Positions 50,790-59,661 of a DNA stretch of 64,000 bases are shown here, piece by piece. Numbering within the stretch: position 1 is the first letter of the stretch; each line of letters starts with the position of its first letter. Below the pieces are notes generated by a model. The model was given only the letters and a program-made list of their open reading frames with translations, made no database searches and was not told the DNA's origin. The translations under genes and the position numbers were made by a program. Source of the stretch: Clostridiaceae bacterium (GTDB taxonomy: Bacteria > Bacillota > Clostridia > Lachnospirales > Lachnospiraceae); the NCBI GenBank assembly GCA_902362865.1, contig CABIYE010000012.1, positions 1-64,000 on the forward strand. Reading direction: 5' to 3'.

Positions 50790-51620
50790 CTATCTTTGCT
50801 GGATCTCTTCTAGATACGGTATCTCAATCGGATCAATGGGATCCATCGGGTTCTCCGACTGTCCTTTAATCTTACGGCTGTGGCGCTTCAATAATTCCCC
50901 GCCCTTGTTGTAAAACCAGAAAGAGTAGGTCAATATTTTATTCATCTTTCCCATCTTGTCCTTCGCCGTCTTACCATAAATTGTACCACCCGCTTCAATT
51001 CCCGTCTTATTCCTGATTACGGAAATAAGTTCCGTCTCACAAGTCACATATTCCGGCAGAATCGTATATCCCTTGCCAATACAATCCGGTCTGTGGGAAT
51101 CACTTCCGCCAATGCCTACCTTCTGGTATTTTTTTGTAAGCTTCCGGGCTCCTTCGTTTGATTCTGCCGATTCACAGGCATTAAACGCCTCAATAAAATC
51201 AAAACGCTTAATAATCTCCGGTGACTTAAAATATTTTTTCGTATTCGTAAAACTTAAATACTTCTCACCACATGGGTGTGCCGGTCCCAAAATTCCGCCA
51301 TGACGGTGCACAAAATCAATCAAAATCTGTACCGGAAGTCCCCGAAGCTCCAAAAGCCGCATCCGAACCCCTTCCGGCATAATACAGATAATATGCCCCG
51401 CATCTGCCGTGTCATACTCAATCCCTTTCAGGACAACAAAATCCTCATGTGCCTTACCTTTCATCGTATTTTTCCAATGACGGTAGCCGTTATACGTATC
51501 ATGATCTGTAATAAGCATACCGTCAAAACCTTCTTCTTTCAGTTTTGTAATATATTCATCCAGACTTACTTTGCTGTCAATGGATCCTTCCTTTACATGA
51601 CAATGCATATCCAGCTTCAC
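50790..51620 (-). CDS. PHP domain metal-dependent phosphoesterase
   Basis: The PHP-fold hydrolase has about 276 residues. Metal ligands are visible in DMHCHVKEGS, LITDHDTYNGY, GPAHPCG and GGSDSHRPDC. The C-terminal 60 residues are basic and less conserved. The start is probably the GTG at 51620, which has GAGGAGG at 7 bases. Its promoter is at 51664-51691 and the aldehyde dehydrogenase gene follows. The substrate may be a nucleoside bisphosphate or a similar phosphoester, unproven. Confidence 0.82.
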   Translation of the reverse strand: MKLDMHCHVKEGSIDSKVSLDEYITKLKEEGFDGMLITDHDTYNGYRHWKNTMKGKAHEDFVVLKGIEYDTADAGHIICIMPEGVRMRLLELRGLPVQILIDFVHRHGGILGPAHPCGEKYLSFTNTKKYFKSPEIIKRFDFIEAFNACESAESNEGARKLTKKYQKVGIGGSDSHRPDCIGKGYTILPEYVTCETELISVIRNKTGIEAGGTIYGKTAKDKMGKMNKILTYSFWFYNKGGELLKRHSRKIKGQSENPMDPIDPIEIPYLEEIQQR

Positions 51621-51663
51621 AGGCAAGCCTCCTCCCCGATTTTGTGTTCGTTGCTATATAAAC

Positions 51664-51691
51664 ATTATATCACAAAACGGTTAAATTACAA
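51664..51691 (-). promoter_or_regulatory. Promoter of the PHP/aldehyde dehydrogenase operon
   Basis: On the minus strand TTGTAA (51686-51691), a 16-bp spacer and TATAAT (51664-51669). Confidence 0.7.
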
Positions 51692-51696
51692 TAACC

Positions 51697-51888
51697 TCAT
51701 CTTTCCAGAACATGCTGTACATCTGTCATCTGCCGAAAGCAACTATCTATAACTGCTATACAGAGGAGGCAAAGGAGCATGCATACAATTCCCGGAATTT
51801 CCAAATCAGTAAAGCCAAATAAAAATCCAATAATCAACAGCAATATAAAACTAACAATTATCAGTGCAATTCTTCCTATTTTATGCAT
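51697..51888 (-). CDS. Small two-helix membrane protein (63 aa)
   Basis: Unrecognised. It has two hydrophobic segments (about 7-26 and 31-48) and a short polar tail. AAGGGGG lies 7 bases before the ATG, which makes it a credible gene. It begins 13 bases after the stop of a 33-codon gene and may be translated with it. Confidence 0.6.
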   Translation of the reverse strand: MHKIGRIALIIVSFILLLIIGFLFGFTDLEIPGIVCMLLCLLCIAVIDSCFRQMTDVQHVLER

Positions 51889-51901
51889 TTTAAAACCCCC
51901 T

Positions 51902-52003
51902 TTAATCTCTCAGATATTCCCTGTAATCTTCTTCACTGGAAAATAACATATAGCTGCCATCTACGTATCCCATATATCCTGCCTGTGTAAAATATCCCTT
52001 CAT
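51902..52003 (-). CDS. Very small protein (33 aa)
   Basis: An ATG frame of 33 codons begins MKGYFTQAGYMGYVDG and ends in an acidic, tyrosine-bearing tail (EEDYREYLRD). It has a strong RBS, GGAGGG at 8 bases. The aromatic/glycine-rich pattern recalls short proteins of Lachnospiraceae of unknown function (from memory, unverified). It precedes the 63-residue membrane protein gene; no promoter was found between it and the upstream terminator. Confidence 0.55.
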   Translation of the reverse strand: MKGYFTQAGYMGYVDGSYMLFSSEEDYREYLRD

Positions 52004-52038
52004 TTATCCGTCCCTCCATTTTGAAAAAAAGTAATAAA

Positions 52039-52082
52039 AAATAGAACCCGGTTCCGGGATTCCTCCCTAACCTGGTTCTATT
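52039..52082 (-). terminator. Terminator after the TMEM198-like gene
   Basis: AATAGAACCAGG pairs with CCGGGTTCTATT (one mismatch) around a loop and is followed by TTTTATT on the minus strand. Confidence 0.75.
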
Positions 52083-52119
52083 ATCTTTCACTTTCTGTCC
52101 CAAAATACGGACTTATAAA

Positions 52120-52869
52120 TTATTCTTCTAAAATTTTTATATCGTCATCCGTGTCTTCATCGGAACTGTCCTCTTCCATCTCTTCATCGTCCTCTAATAA
52201 ATGCCTTGCCTTCTCCACTTCTGTTTCCATAGAAGCATTTTTTTTGAATTTCTCTGAGTAAACGCGCTCTTTCTTACTGACTTCTCTGGATTTCATCATA
52301 AACTGTATCACCAATCCGAGCAGCACAAGCACTGCACAGACTGCCATCATAATCCACGGATTATCCTCAAAAGGTGTCATCCTGACAATTGCAGCACCAG
52401 CCGTTATTCCTCCCCACACAGCGGACAAAATAATAACCATCGGTTTCCAGAATATTGCAGTAATAATCGCAAGCACCAGTCCAATTCCCAGACAAATAAG
52501 GAGCATAACTATCGAATCGGAAAGAACAAATGTCTCTCCAATAGAAATGCTGATTACCAACGCCCAGAAAAACAAACCTATCCTATAGAAAATACCAAAC
52601 AAAACAGCAAGCACTATGCTGCAGGCAAGTATCACGCCGGCGACGGCTGCTCCCGAGACTTCTGCTGCAAGCACAACCACGACACCAACAACCGCTCCAA
52701 ACACAATTCCTGACACAACCGCAAACAGCCGGTATATCTTCACTCCAAAAAAACATATGATTAACCCGATTACAGCCGTAACAGCCAGTACAATCAACAA
52801 CTGTTGCTCAGAAATCTGCGGAATCCCACCATCAGACAACTGTTTTATACTTGTCATAATTTCTTCCAT
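52120..52869 (-). CDS. TMEM198/TM7S3-like (DUF4203-type) membrane protein
   Basis: The membrane protein of about 249 residues has seven hydrophobic segments (about 25-195) rich in Gly, Ala and Val. They are followed by a charged, strongly acidic C-terminus (EDDEEMEEDSSDEDTDDD). The pattern FFGVKIYRLFAVVSGIVFGAVVG fits the TMEM198-like family. Function is unknown. The ATG at 52869 has AAAGGTG at 6 bases and a promoter at 52910-52938. Confidence 0.72.
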   Translation of the reverse strand: MEEIMTSIKQLSDGGIPQISEQQLLIVLAVTAVIGLIICFFGVKIYRLFAVVSGIVFGAVVGVVVVLAAEVSGAAVAGVILACSIVLAVLFGIFYRIGLFFWALVISISIGETFVLSDSIVMLLICLGIGLVLAIITAIFWKPMVIILSAVWGGITAGAAIVRMTPFEDNPWIMMAVCAVLVLLGLVIQFMMKSREVSKKERVYSEKFKKNASMETEVEKARHLLEDDEEMEEDSSDEDTDDDIKILEE

Positions 52870-52909
52870 ATTCATCACCTTTCGTACCCTTCAAACATAT
52901 TGTTAATTC

Positions 52910-52938
52910 ATTATAGCAGAAATGTTTGATAAATGCAA
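52910..52938 (-). promoter_or_regulatory. Promoter of the TMEM198-like gene
   Basis: On the minus strand TTGCAT (52933-52938), a 17-bp spacer and TATAAT (52910-52915). Confidence 0.68.
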
Positions 52939-52945
52939 AAGAACA

Positions 52946-52990
52946 GTAAGAATGGGCATCAATTTTATTCAACTGACACCCACCCTTACT
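52946..52990 (-). terminator. Hairpin upstream of the TMEM198-like promoter
   Basis: GTAAGggTGGG pairs with CCCAttCTTAC around an AT-rich loop and is followed by GTTCTTTTG on the minus strand. It is probably an intrinsic terminator of whatever is transcribed from 53.0-53.3 kb. Confidence 0.45.
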
Positions 52991-53033
52991 CTGATGATTC
53001 AATCATTCTTTCTTACCTCTTTCTCCTGTTTTC

Positions 53034-53260
53034 CTACAGGCGGTAATTTTTCTTGTACTGATTATCCTTAATTTCATCTTCTGGCTTTACACCTTCTGTC
53101 ATAACCTTCACGATACTGCATTCTCTGCTGTCTCCGTTACTCTGACTTCGGATATTTACCTTCCTCAACTTCCTTAAATCTAATCAGGATTTCTAGTTTA
53201 ATTGTTTGGCGGTCTATACCTTCCTTTCTTAAACTATTTTTGATAATAAACTAATTCCAA
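53034..53260 (-). pseudogene. Possible gene remnant
   Basis: The 590-bp stretch 52870-53460 holds no intact gene. On the minus strand two overlapping stop-free frames look protein-like: one with SIVKVMTEGVKPEDEIKDNQ ending at 53034, and another, shifted by one base, with KLEILIRFKEVEEGKYPKSE. Neither has a credible start. This may be a decayed, frameshifted gene; I do not recognise the family. The part from 53261 to 53400 is AT-rich and I see nothing in it. Confidence 0.3.
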
Positions 53261-53405
53261 ACTTACTTTTTCTTGTTTTTTCTGTTTGTTTTCTTTTATT
53301 TATTATCTATGTCATTATATTACCACCGTTTTTCATATTTGTCAATATGTTTTTTAATTATTTTTATATTTTCTGGCAACTATTCAGCCATGCGGCAAAT
53401 AACGA

Positions 53406-53432
53406 AAAAGATTGCGCTCTCGCGCAATCTTC
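53406..53432 (-). terminator. Terminator after the DUF6465 gene
   Basis: AAGATTGCGC pairs with GCGCAATCTT around a short loop and is followed by TTTCG on the minus strand. The stem shares the GATTGCGC motif with a palindrome at 31221. Confidence 0.72.
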
Positions 53433-53460
53433 CTGCTGTTATGTCTTTCAATTATATATG

Positions 53461-53907
53461 TTATTGTTCCTGATACAGCACGACTGATCCTGCGTTTGTT
53501 CCGTTAATCACATAATAAACCGCATTCTCTTCAGGCTTGATATAAAGATCCATCGTCTTAATGTCTCCTACTTTCTTTCCTGATTTGGTCCATGCTTTCT
53601 TCACACTTGCAACAATCTCTTTCTCTTCCGTCTGCTTGCCATAGAATTCCACAAAAGCATTCACTTTCATTTCCTTCTTTACAGCGGCTCTCTTTACCGG
53701 CTCTTTCTTGGCAACGGGTTTCTTCTCAACCGTCTTCTTCTCTTCTGCAACTTTATCTTCCGTAACCTTCTCATCCACAGCCAGAGATGACACAGCCTGT
53801 TTCACTTCTTCAGCCTTCTTTTCAGCCTCTGCTTTCACTGCTGCCGCCGTCTCCTTCACAGCTGCTTCAACCTTCTTTGTTACATTATTTACTTTTTTCG
53901 TAGCCAT
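53461..53907 (-). CDS. DUF6465-type Lys/Ala-rich protein
   Basis: This is a 148-residue cytoplasmic protein. The first 85 residues are a low-complexity Lys/Ala/Glu helix (repeats such as KKVEAAVKETAAAVK). The C-terminal 65 residues form a compact domain (VNAFVEFYGKQTEEKEIV, YYVINGTNAGSVVLY) resembling DUF6465. The basic tail suggests nucleic-acid or polyanion contact, but function is unknown. The ATG at 53907 has AGGAGG at 7 bases. A promoter lies at 53975-54002. Confidence 0.75.
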   Translation of the reverse strand: MATKKVNNVTKKVEAAVKETAAAVKAEAEKKAEEVKQAVSSLAVDEKVTEDKVAEEKKTVEKKPVAKKEPVKRAAVKKEMKVNAFVEFYGKQTEEKEIVASVKKAWTKSGKKVGDIKTMDLYIKPEENAVYYVINGTNAGSVVLYQEQ

Positions 53908-53974
53908 TCTAACTCCTCCTACTACCTTCAAAACCTGTTTTTCGTAGTCGTGACTTTAACAGTGTTACTTGTTA

Positions 53975-54002
53975 ATTATATCACAATTTTTTTAAATTGC
54001 AA
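53975..54002 (-). promoter_or_regulatory. Promoter of the DUF6465 gene
   Basis: On the minus strand TTGCAA (53997-54002), a 16-bp spacer and TATAAT (53975-53980). Confidence 0.68.
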
Positions 54003-54007
54003 TCAGA

Positions 54008-54688
54008 TTATGAACCAGAGGGAAGATAGGGTCTTAAAACCCCCGCCACATTGCTGATCGGCATGGTCTGCAGCCAGACCTTACCAGGGCCGCTGATGAC
54101 CGTATTAAAGAGTCCTTCTCCGCCAAATAACATATTTTTCACACCGGGAACATTTTTAATTTCCATGGTACAGGTTGTCTCCATCGCTGCAAGATGGCCG
54201 GTATCTACCACAATCTGCTGACCGGGCTGAAGCTCATACTGCACCACATGCCCATCAAACTCAGCAAATACGATTCCCTGCCCACTTATTTTCTGCATGA
54301 TAAATCCCTCTCCTCCAAATAATCCGGATGAGAATTTTTTATTGAAAAATACAGATATCTGAACTCCCGCTTCTCCGGCAAGAAACGCACTCTTCTGGAA
54401 AATCATTTCCCTTCCCGGGGTGATTTCAAACGCCTCGATGGAACCCGGAAAACTGGACGCAAATGCAATCATCCCATTCCCGCCCTGAGCAGTGTAAATA
54501 TTCTGGAACATCCGCTCGCCGGCAAACATTCTTCCGAACGCCTTGCCAAGTCCGCCGTTCGTCGTTGTCTCCATCAACATATTCGGAGACATCCATGCCA
54601 TACCGCCGCCTTCCGTAATCATCCTTTCGCCGCCTTCCAGGTAGCATACCACTACCGGCAAGGTCTCTCCCTGTATCTTATACCTCAT
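54008..54688 (-). CDS. AIM24/TIGR00266 family protein
   Basis: This 226-residue soluble all-beta protein has the family's glycine-rich repeats, such as MITEGGGMAWMSPNM, GGEGFIMQKISGQG and GGEGLFNTVISGPGKVWLQTM. The family is widespread and related to AIM24; its biochemical role is not established. It lies 32 bases downstream of the PurF-like gene and may share its transcript. Confidence 0.87.
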   Translation of the reverse strand: MRYKIQGETLPVVVCYLEGGERMITEGGGMAWMSPNMLMETTTNGGLGKAFGRMFAGERMFQNIYTAQGGNGMIAFASSFPGSIEAFEITPGREMIFQKSAFLAGEAGVQISVFFNKKFSSGLFGGEGFIMQKISGQGIVFAEFDGHVVQYELQPGQQIVVDTGHLAAMETTCTMEIKNVPGVKNMLFGGEGLFNTVISGPGKVWLQTMPISNVAGVLRPYLPSGS

Positions 54689-54720
54689 ACGACACCTCTT
54701 TCTCTCTCATTTTCCTTATT

Positions 54721-56133
54721 TTACTCTTTTCCGTCAAAGCAATACGTACACACTTTACATGGCTCAATGCCAATTGACGCCAGCAGGTCATCCAAACGGT
54801 GGTACCTGAGTGTCGTAAAATTCTGCTGCCTGCGTATTGCCTCAATCATCTCTGCATAACGACAACTGCACGGATTTGCATAATCATCCAGCACCTCCTG
54901 TGGACACTCATCTCCTTCACGCTCCTTAATAATCCTCCTGGTAATCAGATCAAGCTCTGATTTAGAACGTGAAAAATTCAAATATTTACATCCATATAAA
55001 ATTGGAGGGCATGCCGGGCGGACATGTACTTCTTTGGCACCGCTCTGATATAGAAATTCTGTCGTCTCCCGGAGCTGCGTCCCACGGACAATCGAATCAT
55101 CTATCAACAGAAGCTTCTTATCCTCAATCAATGCATGTACCGGAATCAGTTTCATTCTGGCAATCAGATTCCTCTGGCTTTGGTTTGTCGGCATGAAAGA
55201 CCTGGGCCAGGTAGGCGTATATTTAATAAACGGTCTTGCATATGGGATTCCCGATTCATTTGCATAACCAATCGCATGAGCAATGCCAGAATCCGGCACA
55301 CCGGCAACTACATCCGGATGAACGCTGTCCCCGTCTCTTTTCGCCAGCATACTTCCGCACCGATAACGCATCTCTTCCACATTGACTCCCTCATAGGAAG
55401 AAGTCGGATAACCATAATATACCCACAGGAAGGAACAGATTTTCATCTCTTCCCGGGGAGCACTCACCGTCTCTACCCCTTCCGGCGTAATGAATACAAC
55501 CTCTCCCGCTCCCAGCTCCTTATAATCCGTGTAGCCAAGATTAATATAGGCAAAACTCTCAAAAGATGCACAGAAAGCGTCCTTTTTCCTTCCTATTACC
55601 AGCGGAGTCCTTCCATAACGGTCTCTTGCGGCATACAGTCCTTCTGCAGTCATAAGAAGCATCGTCATAGAGCCATCTATAATATCCTGTACATACCGGA
55701 TTCCTTCCACAATGCTGTCTTTCTTGCAAATCAAAGAAGCCACAAGCTCCGTCGCATTAATCTGTCCGCTGCTCATTTCCTGAAAATGCGCATTTCCATT
55801 ATTATATACGATGTCCAGAAGTTCTTTCATGTTATTAATCTTTCCGACTGTTGTAATCGCAAAGCTGCCCAGATGAGACTGAATCAGCAATGGCTGCGGC
55901 TCATAATCCGAAATACAGCCAATTCCCAGATTCCCCTTCATCTCTTCTACGTCCCGTTCAAACTTGGTCCGGAAGGGGGAGTTCTGTATGTTATGGATTG
56001 CTCTGTTAAATCCATCCTCTCCATGTGTCGCCATCCCACCTCTTCTGGTTCCAAGATGAGAATGATAATCTACTCCATAAAACAATTCTAACGTACAGTC
56101 CGTCTTTGATGCAACGCCAAAAAAGCCACCCAT
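54721..56133 (-). CDS. Amidophosphoribosyltransferase-like protein lacking the catalytic cysteine
   Basis: The 470-residue protein has the PurF layout: an N-terminal Ntn glutaminase-like domain (about 1-235) and a C-terminal phosphoribosyltransferase domain with the PRPP loop LLLIDDSIVRGTQLR. Cysteines matching a Bacillus-type [4Fe-4S] cluster are seen in NPCSCRY and PCKVCTYC. PurF enzymes begin MCGI after start removal, with Cys1 as nucleophile; this one begins MGGFFGVAS, so glutamine hydrolysis should be lost. It is not in a purine operon; neighbours are a cytidylate-kinase-like gene and an AIM24-like gene. It could be ammonia-dependent or regulatory. Confidence 0.82.
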   Translation of the reverse strand: MGGFFGVASKTDCTLELFYGVDYHSHLGTRRGGMATHGEDGFNRAIHNIQNSPFRTKFERDVEEMKGNLGIGCISDYEPQPLLIQSHLGSFAITTVGKINNMKELLDIVYNNGNAHFQEMSSGQINATELVASLICKKDSIVEGIRYVQDIIDGSMTMLLMTAEGLYAARDRYGRTPLVIGRKKDAFCASFESFAYINLGYTDYKELGAGEVVFITPEGVETVSAPREEMKICSFLWVYYGYPTSSYEGVNVEEMRYRCGSMLAKRDGDSVHPDVVAGVPDSGIAHAIGYANESGIPYARPFIKYTPTWPRSFMPTNQSQRNLIARMKLIPVHALIEDKKLLLIDDSIVRGTQLRETTEFLYQSGAKEVHVRPACPPILYGCKYLNFSRSKSELDLITRRIIKEREGDECPQEVLDDYANPCSCRYAEMIEAIRRQQNFTTLRYHRLDDLLASIGIEPCKVCTYCFDGKE

Positions 56134-56155
56134 TTTTTAATCTCCTTTTTCTATT

Positions 56156-56779
56156 CTATCTCTTACTACGGTAAATTGCTTCCAACGTATCCACAACTCC
56201 GTTTACCCCAAGAAGACTTGCATTAAAAAGCATCTGGTGAGCCTCAATACTGCCCCAGGCACGTCCCGTATGTGCTTCATAATACAGCTTTCTCTCCTTG
56301 TCCGTCTTTTTTATCTTATCCCATGCCTGTTTCTCCGTCAACTTATAAATTCTCATAATCCGCCGGATCCGGTCTTCTTTGTACGCATAGATAAACGCAT
56401 TGATACAATTGCTGTAATCGCCAACAATATAGTCCGCACATCTTCCCACAATGACGCAGGAGCTTCTCTGTGCAAGCTTCTCAATAATTGCAGTCTGGCA
56501 GCGGAACACTTGGTCGCTTAAGGGTTCACCCATTTCCTGGCCGCTCATAAATGCAGTATAATCACCAAGATTTACCACATAAGCCGACAAAAATCTTCCC
56601 AGTATCGTCTCGTCAACATTCTGCGCTGTCTCCGCACTGATTCCAAGCTCATTTGCCGCCATTCGAATCAAATTATAATCATAAAGAGGAATATCCAGCC
56701 GTTCTGCCAGCCGATTCCCTATCTCATGTCCGCCGCTTCCAAATTGTCTTCCAATCGTAATAATCGTATTCTTCGTCAT
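56156..56779 (-). CDS. Cytidylate kinase-like family protein
   Basis: The P-loop kinase-like protein is about 207 residues. The N-terminal motif TIGRQFGSGGHEIGNRLAER is typical of the cytidylate-kinase-like family found in many Firmicutes beside the true Cmk. The specific substrate is unknown. The ATG at 56779 is preferred to a GTG three codons earlier, but the GGAGGAGAG region could serve either. A promoter lies at 56827-56855. The PurF-like gene follows after 22 bases. Confidence 0.83.
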   Translation of the reverse strand: MTKNTIITIGRQFGSGGHEIGNRLAERLDIPLYDYNLIRMAANELGISAETAQNVDETILGRFLSAYVVNLGDYTAFMSGQEMGEPLSDQVFRCQTAIIEKLAQRSSCVIVGRCADYIVGDYSNCINAFIYAYKEDRIRRIMRIYKLTEKQAWDKIKKTDKERKLYYEAHTGRAWGSIEAHQMLFNASLLGVNGVVDTLEAIYRSKR

Positions 56780-56826
56780 ACAAATCACTCTCCTCCGCGA
56801 AAAAATTTTTGCTATTAACTATCTAT

Positions 56827-56855
56827 ATTATACCTTCCTTTCTCCATATAAGCAA
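56827..56855 (-). promoter_or_regulatory. Promoter of the cytidylate-kinase-like gene
   Basis: On the minus strand TTGCTT (56850-56855), a 17-bp spacer and TATAAT (56827-56832). Confidence 0.68.
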
Positions 56856-56859
56856 ACAT

Positions 56860-59661
56860 TTATGAAATCCGCCATTGTGCCTTGCTTCCTTTCTTAGTCT
56901 TCGTTACGACAAGCTGCCTGTCAATGCTTTCCGCAAGTTCCGCCACATGAGATATGATGCCAATCATCCTCCCGTTTCCCGCCAACTGTGCAAGTACACG
57001 AATTGCCTGTTCTCTTGCATATTCATCCAAAGAACCGAATCCTTCGTCCACAAACATGGTGTTCAACCGGATTCCGCCTGACATACTCTGGATTACATCT
57101 GCAAGTCCCAGTGCCATAGCAAGCGCCGCCATGAAAGACTCGCCGCCCGAAAGCGTCTTTACATCTCTCACCGTTCCGGTTACCATACTGTATACATCCA
57201 AATCAAGACCTGCATTTCCTCTCCCGCCCAGCGCATCCAGTGCACGGCAGCGGAGCTGGAACTGATTTCCCGTCATTTCAGCCAATCGCCGGTTCGCGTG
57301 CTGGATTACCTGACGGAAATACTGCCGTTGGACATAAGATTCAAAATCTATCTTGGCGCTTCCCGCCAGATTTCCATTAGCAGTCTGATTTAGATTCTGC
57401 AAAAGAGCATATTGTTCCTGCAGCGTCTCTGTCTCTCTGTAAATCTGCTCCAGCCGTTCCCGTACATTCCGATTGTTTTCTCTCTGCCTGTACAATTGCT
57501 TCTGCTGAAGCTCTATCTCTTCCTTTTGATGCCAAAGCAGACGTTTTTCTGCCTCCATCTCTTCTGTAGCGGTCGGCTCTCTTCCCTCTGCTTCTTTTTC
57601 AAGGGTCTGCCATCTTGCCGTCTCACGGATTTTCTGCTCTTTGAACCTCTCGCACCACTGCTTTAATTCTTCTTGTTCCTCTTCCTTTAAAAGCCCTGCA
57701 TGATATGTTTTTTCAGAAAGAAAGCCCGCTTCTTTCCATCCTTCTTCATATTCTTTTTGTGCCTTCTCAGCATAAATTTCTATCTCGTCTTTCTGCTTCT
57801 TTTTCGCTCTCTGTTCTCCTTTTCTTACATGAATACCTGCCTGCAGGGCAGCCAGACTTTCTTCCACTTCACGCCGGACCTCTTCCCAATCGGTTTGTCC
57901 GGCACACGCCCGGAATTCCTCCCAGCGCCGCACTTCTTCCTCAATCTCTTGCATCTGCCTGGAATACTCGCTACCTGCATTCTCCAGAACAGCTACTCTT
58001 CCTTTCAGATTCTCTAAGAGAGATTCTTCCGATAAATCAAAAGCTTCTCCCAAAATCCGCTTTCCTTCATCCTGCAGCCGTTCTTCCTGCACTTTACATT
58101 CCTGCCGCTTTAAAACAAAAGCATTCTGAAGCGTATCTTTTTCCTTCTCTCTTTTATCTCGTTCCTTCCTGGCTGCCCGCACATCCTGCTGAGACGGTGC
58201 ATCGCCGGAAACCTGCGCCGGGGCAGGATGCCGCAGAGAACCGCATACCGGACAGGGCCGCGCTTCTTCCAATTCCAATGCCAGAATTCCCGCCTGTTCT
58301 TTCAAAAAAGCATCATTAAGCCGAAAGTATTCCGCATCCGCCTCCCGGTACTGCCTGTCTGACTCCAGAAGCTCTGTATACGCCTGTTTTTGCTGCTTTT
58401 CTTTTCTGACATACTCCATCAAATTCTCTTTCAGGCTTCTCAACCCGGCAAGATTCTCCTTCACCTTGTCGTTCTCTTTTTGATACTCCACTGCCAGACA
58501 TATCTTCGCCAAAAGCTTTTCTTTTTCTTCCTTCTCCTTCTCTTTCTGTACAAGCCATTTCTGAAGTTCCTCTAATTCTCGTTGAAGCGCGCGCCTGCTT
58601 TGCGCCACCTCCAAAGCCGCCTGCTCTTTACGCCGTACCTTCTCGGCACGTTCTCCAAGACTCAGCCGTTTTTCTTTCTCTTCGCACAGTCTCTGCTGCT
58701 CTGCTAATTCCTCTATCCGCTTCCTTGCATCCGCAAGTTTCTCGAATAAAAGATTATTCTCTCTTGCAAGCGCCAGTTTCCGATTTATCCGGTCAGACTT
58801 TTCCTGAATCAGTCCGGCTGTTTTTATACAAGCGCTTTCCCCCGCCCGAATTTCCTGCTCCATTTCTTCTATGATTTCCAGAATTTCCTCTGTGCCGGAC
58901 GCTTCTTCTATCCGCTTTTCGTATTCCGGATCCACTGCCTGAGCCGGATTTTCTTCCTCTTCCGAGTTTACCGCAGAACCGGCAAATCCCACGGTCTTTG
59001 GATATAACAGATGACTAAGTTCCCTTTCTTTCGCTTTCTGCCCGTCCGCCAACTCTCCATACATGCTTTTCGCTCTCTCCTTAAGCTGTCTTTGCATTCT
59101 GGAAAATACCTGCGTATCAAATAATCTGGAAAAAATTTCTTTACGTTCATCAGATTTTGCAAGCAAAAGCCGCAGGAATTCTCCCTGGGCAATCATTGCG
59201 GTCTGCGTAAACTGCGAAGCGTCCAATCCTATGATTTCCACAATCTTCCGGTTCGTCTCCTGTTTCTTTCCCATAAATTCCGTACCATCCGGCAGATAGA
59301 GCGCAACCCTGGATTTTTCAACCACTTTTTTAACACTGCCATCTCTGCCTCTGCGCTTACTTTCTCTTTCATATTCCGGGCTTCGGACAATCCGGTAAAT
59401 ACGATCCTTATATTCAAATTCCAGTTCTACATATGTTTCTGTATGCAAATCGGCATATTGGCTGCGCATCATATTTCCATCCCGCCTGCCTCCACTGGTC
59501 TGATCATAAAGCGCATACATAATAGCATCAAATATGGTAGTCTTACCAGAGCCCGTATCTCCGGTTATCAGGAAAACACCCTTCCCTGCTTTCTCAAAAT
59601 CTATCCGCTCTCTACCGGCATAAGAACCAAATGCAGACATAGTCAGGGTTATCGGTCTCAT
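56860..59661 (-). CDS. sbcC: Exonuclease SbcC
   Basis: This is the SMC-like ATPase subunit of the SbcCD nuclease, which cleaves DNA hairpins and protein-blocked ends. It is 933 residues: an N-terminal Walker A (ITGDTGSGKTTIFDAI), two long coiled coils (about 190-440 and 500-740) around the zinc hook CPVCGS near residue 475, and a C-terminal signature LSGGESFMAALAMALGLAD with Walker B FVDEGFGSLD. The ATG overlaps the sbcD stop by 4 bases. Confidence 0.92.
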   Translation of the reverse strand: MRPITLTMSAFGSYAGRERIDFEKAGKGVFLITGDTGSGKTTIFDAIMYALYDQTSGGRRDGNMMRSQYADLHTETYVELEFEYKDRIYRIVRSPEYERESKRRGRDGSVKKVVEKSRVALYLPDGTEFMGKKQETNRKIVEIIGLDASQFTQTAMIAQGEFLRLLLAKSDERKEIFSRLFDTQVFSRMQRQLKERAKSMYGELADGQKAKERELSHLLYPKTVGFAGSAVNSEEEENPAQAVDPEYEKRIEEASGTEEILEIIEEMEQEIRAGESACIKTAGLIQEKSDRINRKLALARENNLLFEKLADARKRIEELAEQQRLCEEKEKRLSLGERAEKVRRKEQAALEVAQSRRALQRELEELQKWLVQKEKEKEEKEKLLAKICLAVEYQKENDKVKENLAGLRSLKENLMEYVRKEKQQKQAYTELLESDRQYREADAEYFRLNDAFLKEQAGILALELEEARPCPVCGSLRHPAPAQVSGDAPSQQDVRAARKERDKREKEKDTLQNAFVLKRQECKVQEERLQDEGKRILGEAFDLSEESLLENLKGRVAVLENAGSEYSRQMQEIEEEVRRWEEFRACAGQTDWEEVRREVEESLAALQAGIHVRKGEQRAKKKQKDEIEIYAEKAQKEYEEGWKEAGFLSEKTYHAGLLKEEEQEELKQWCERFKEQKIRETARWQTLEKEAEGREPTATEEMEAEKRLLWHQKEEIELQQKQLYRQRENNRNVRERLEQIYRETETLQEQYALLQNLNQTANGNLAGSAKIDFESYVQRQYFRQVIQHANRRLAEMTGNQFQLRCRALDALGGRGNAGLDLDVYSMVTGTVRDVKTLSGGESFMAALAMALGLADVIQSMSGGIRLNTMFVDEGFGSLDEYAREQAIRVLAQLAGNGRMIGIISHVAELAESIDRQLVVTKTKKGSKAQWRIS

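Noticed and set aside
52946..53260. Insertion sequence remnant
   Set aside because: The hairpin and protein-like frames recall mobile-element debris, but no transposase motif, paired inverted ends or target duplication could be seen.
55135..56091. 318-codon open frame on the plus strand
   Set aside because: Shadow of the PurF-like gene; no start signal and no recognisable domain.
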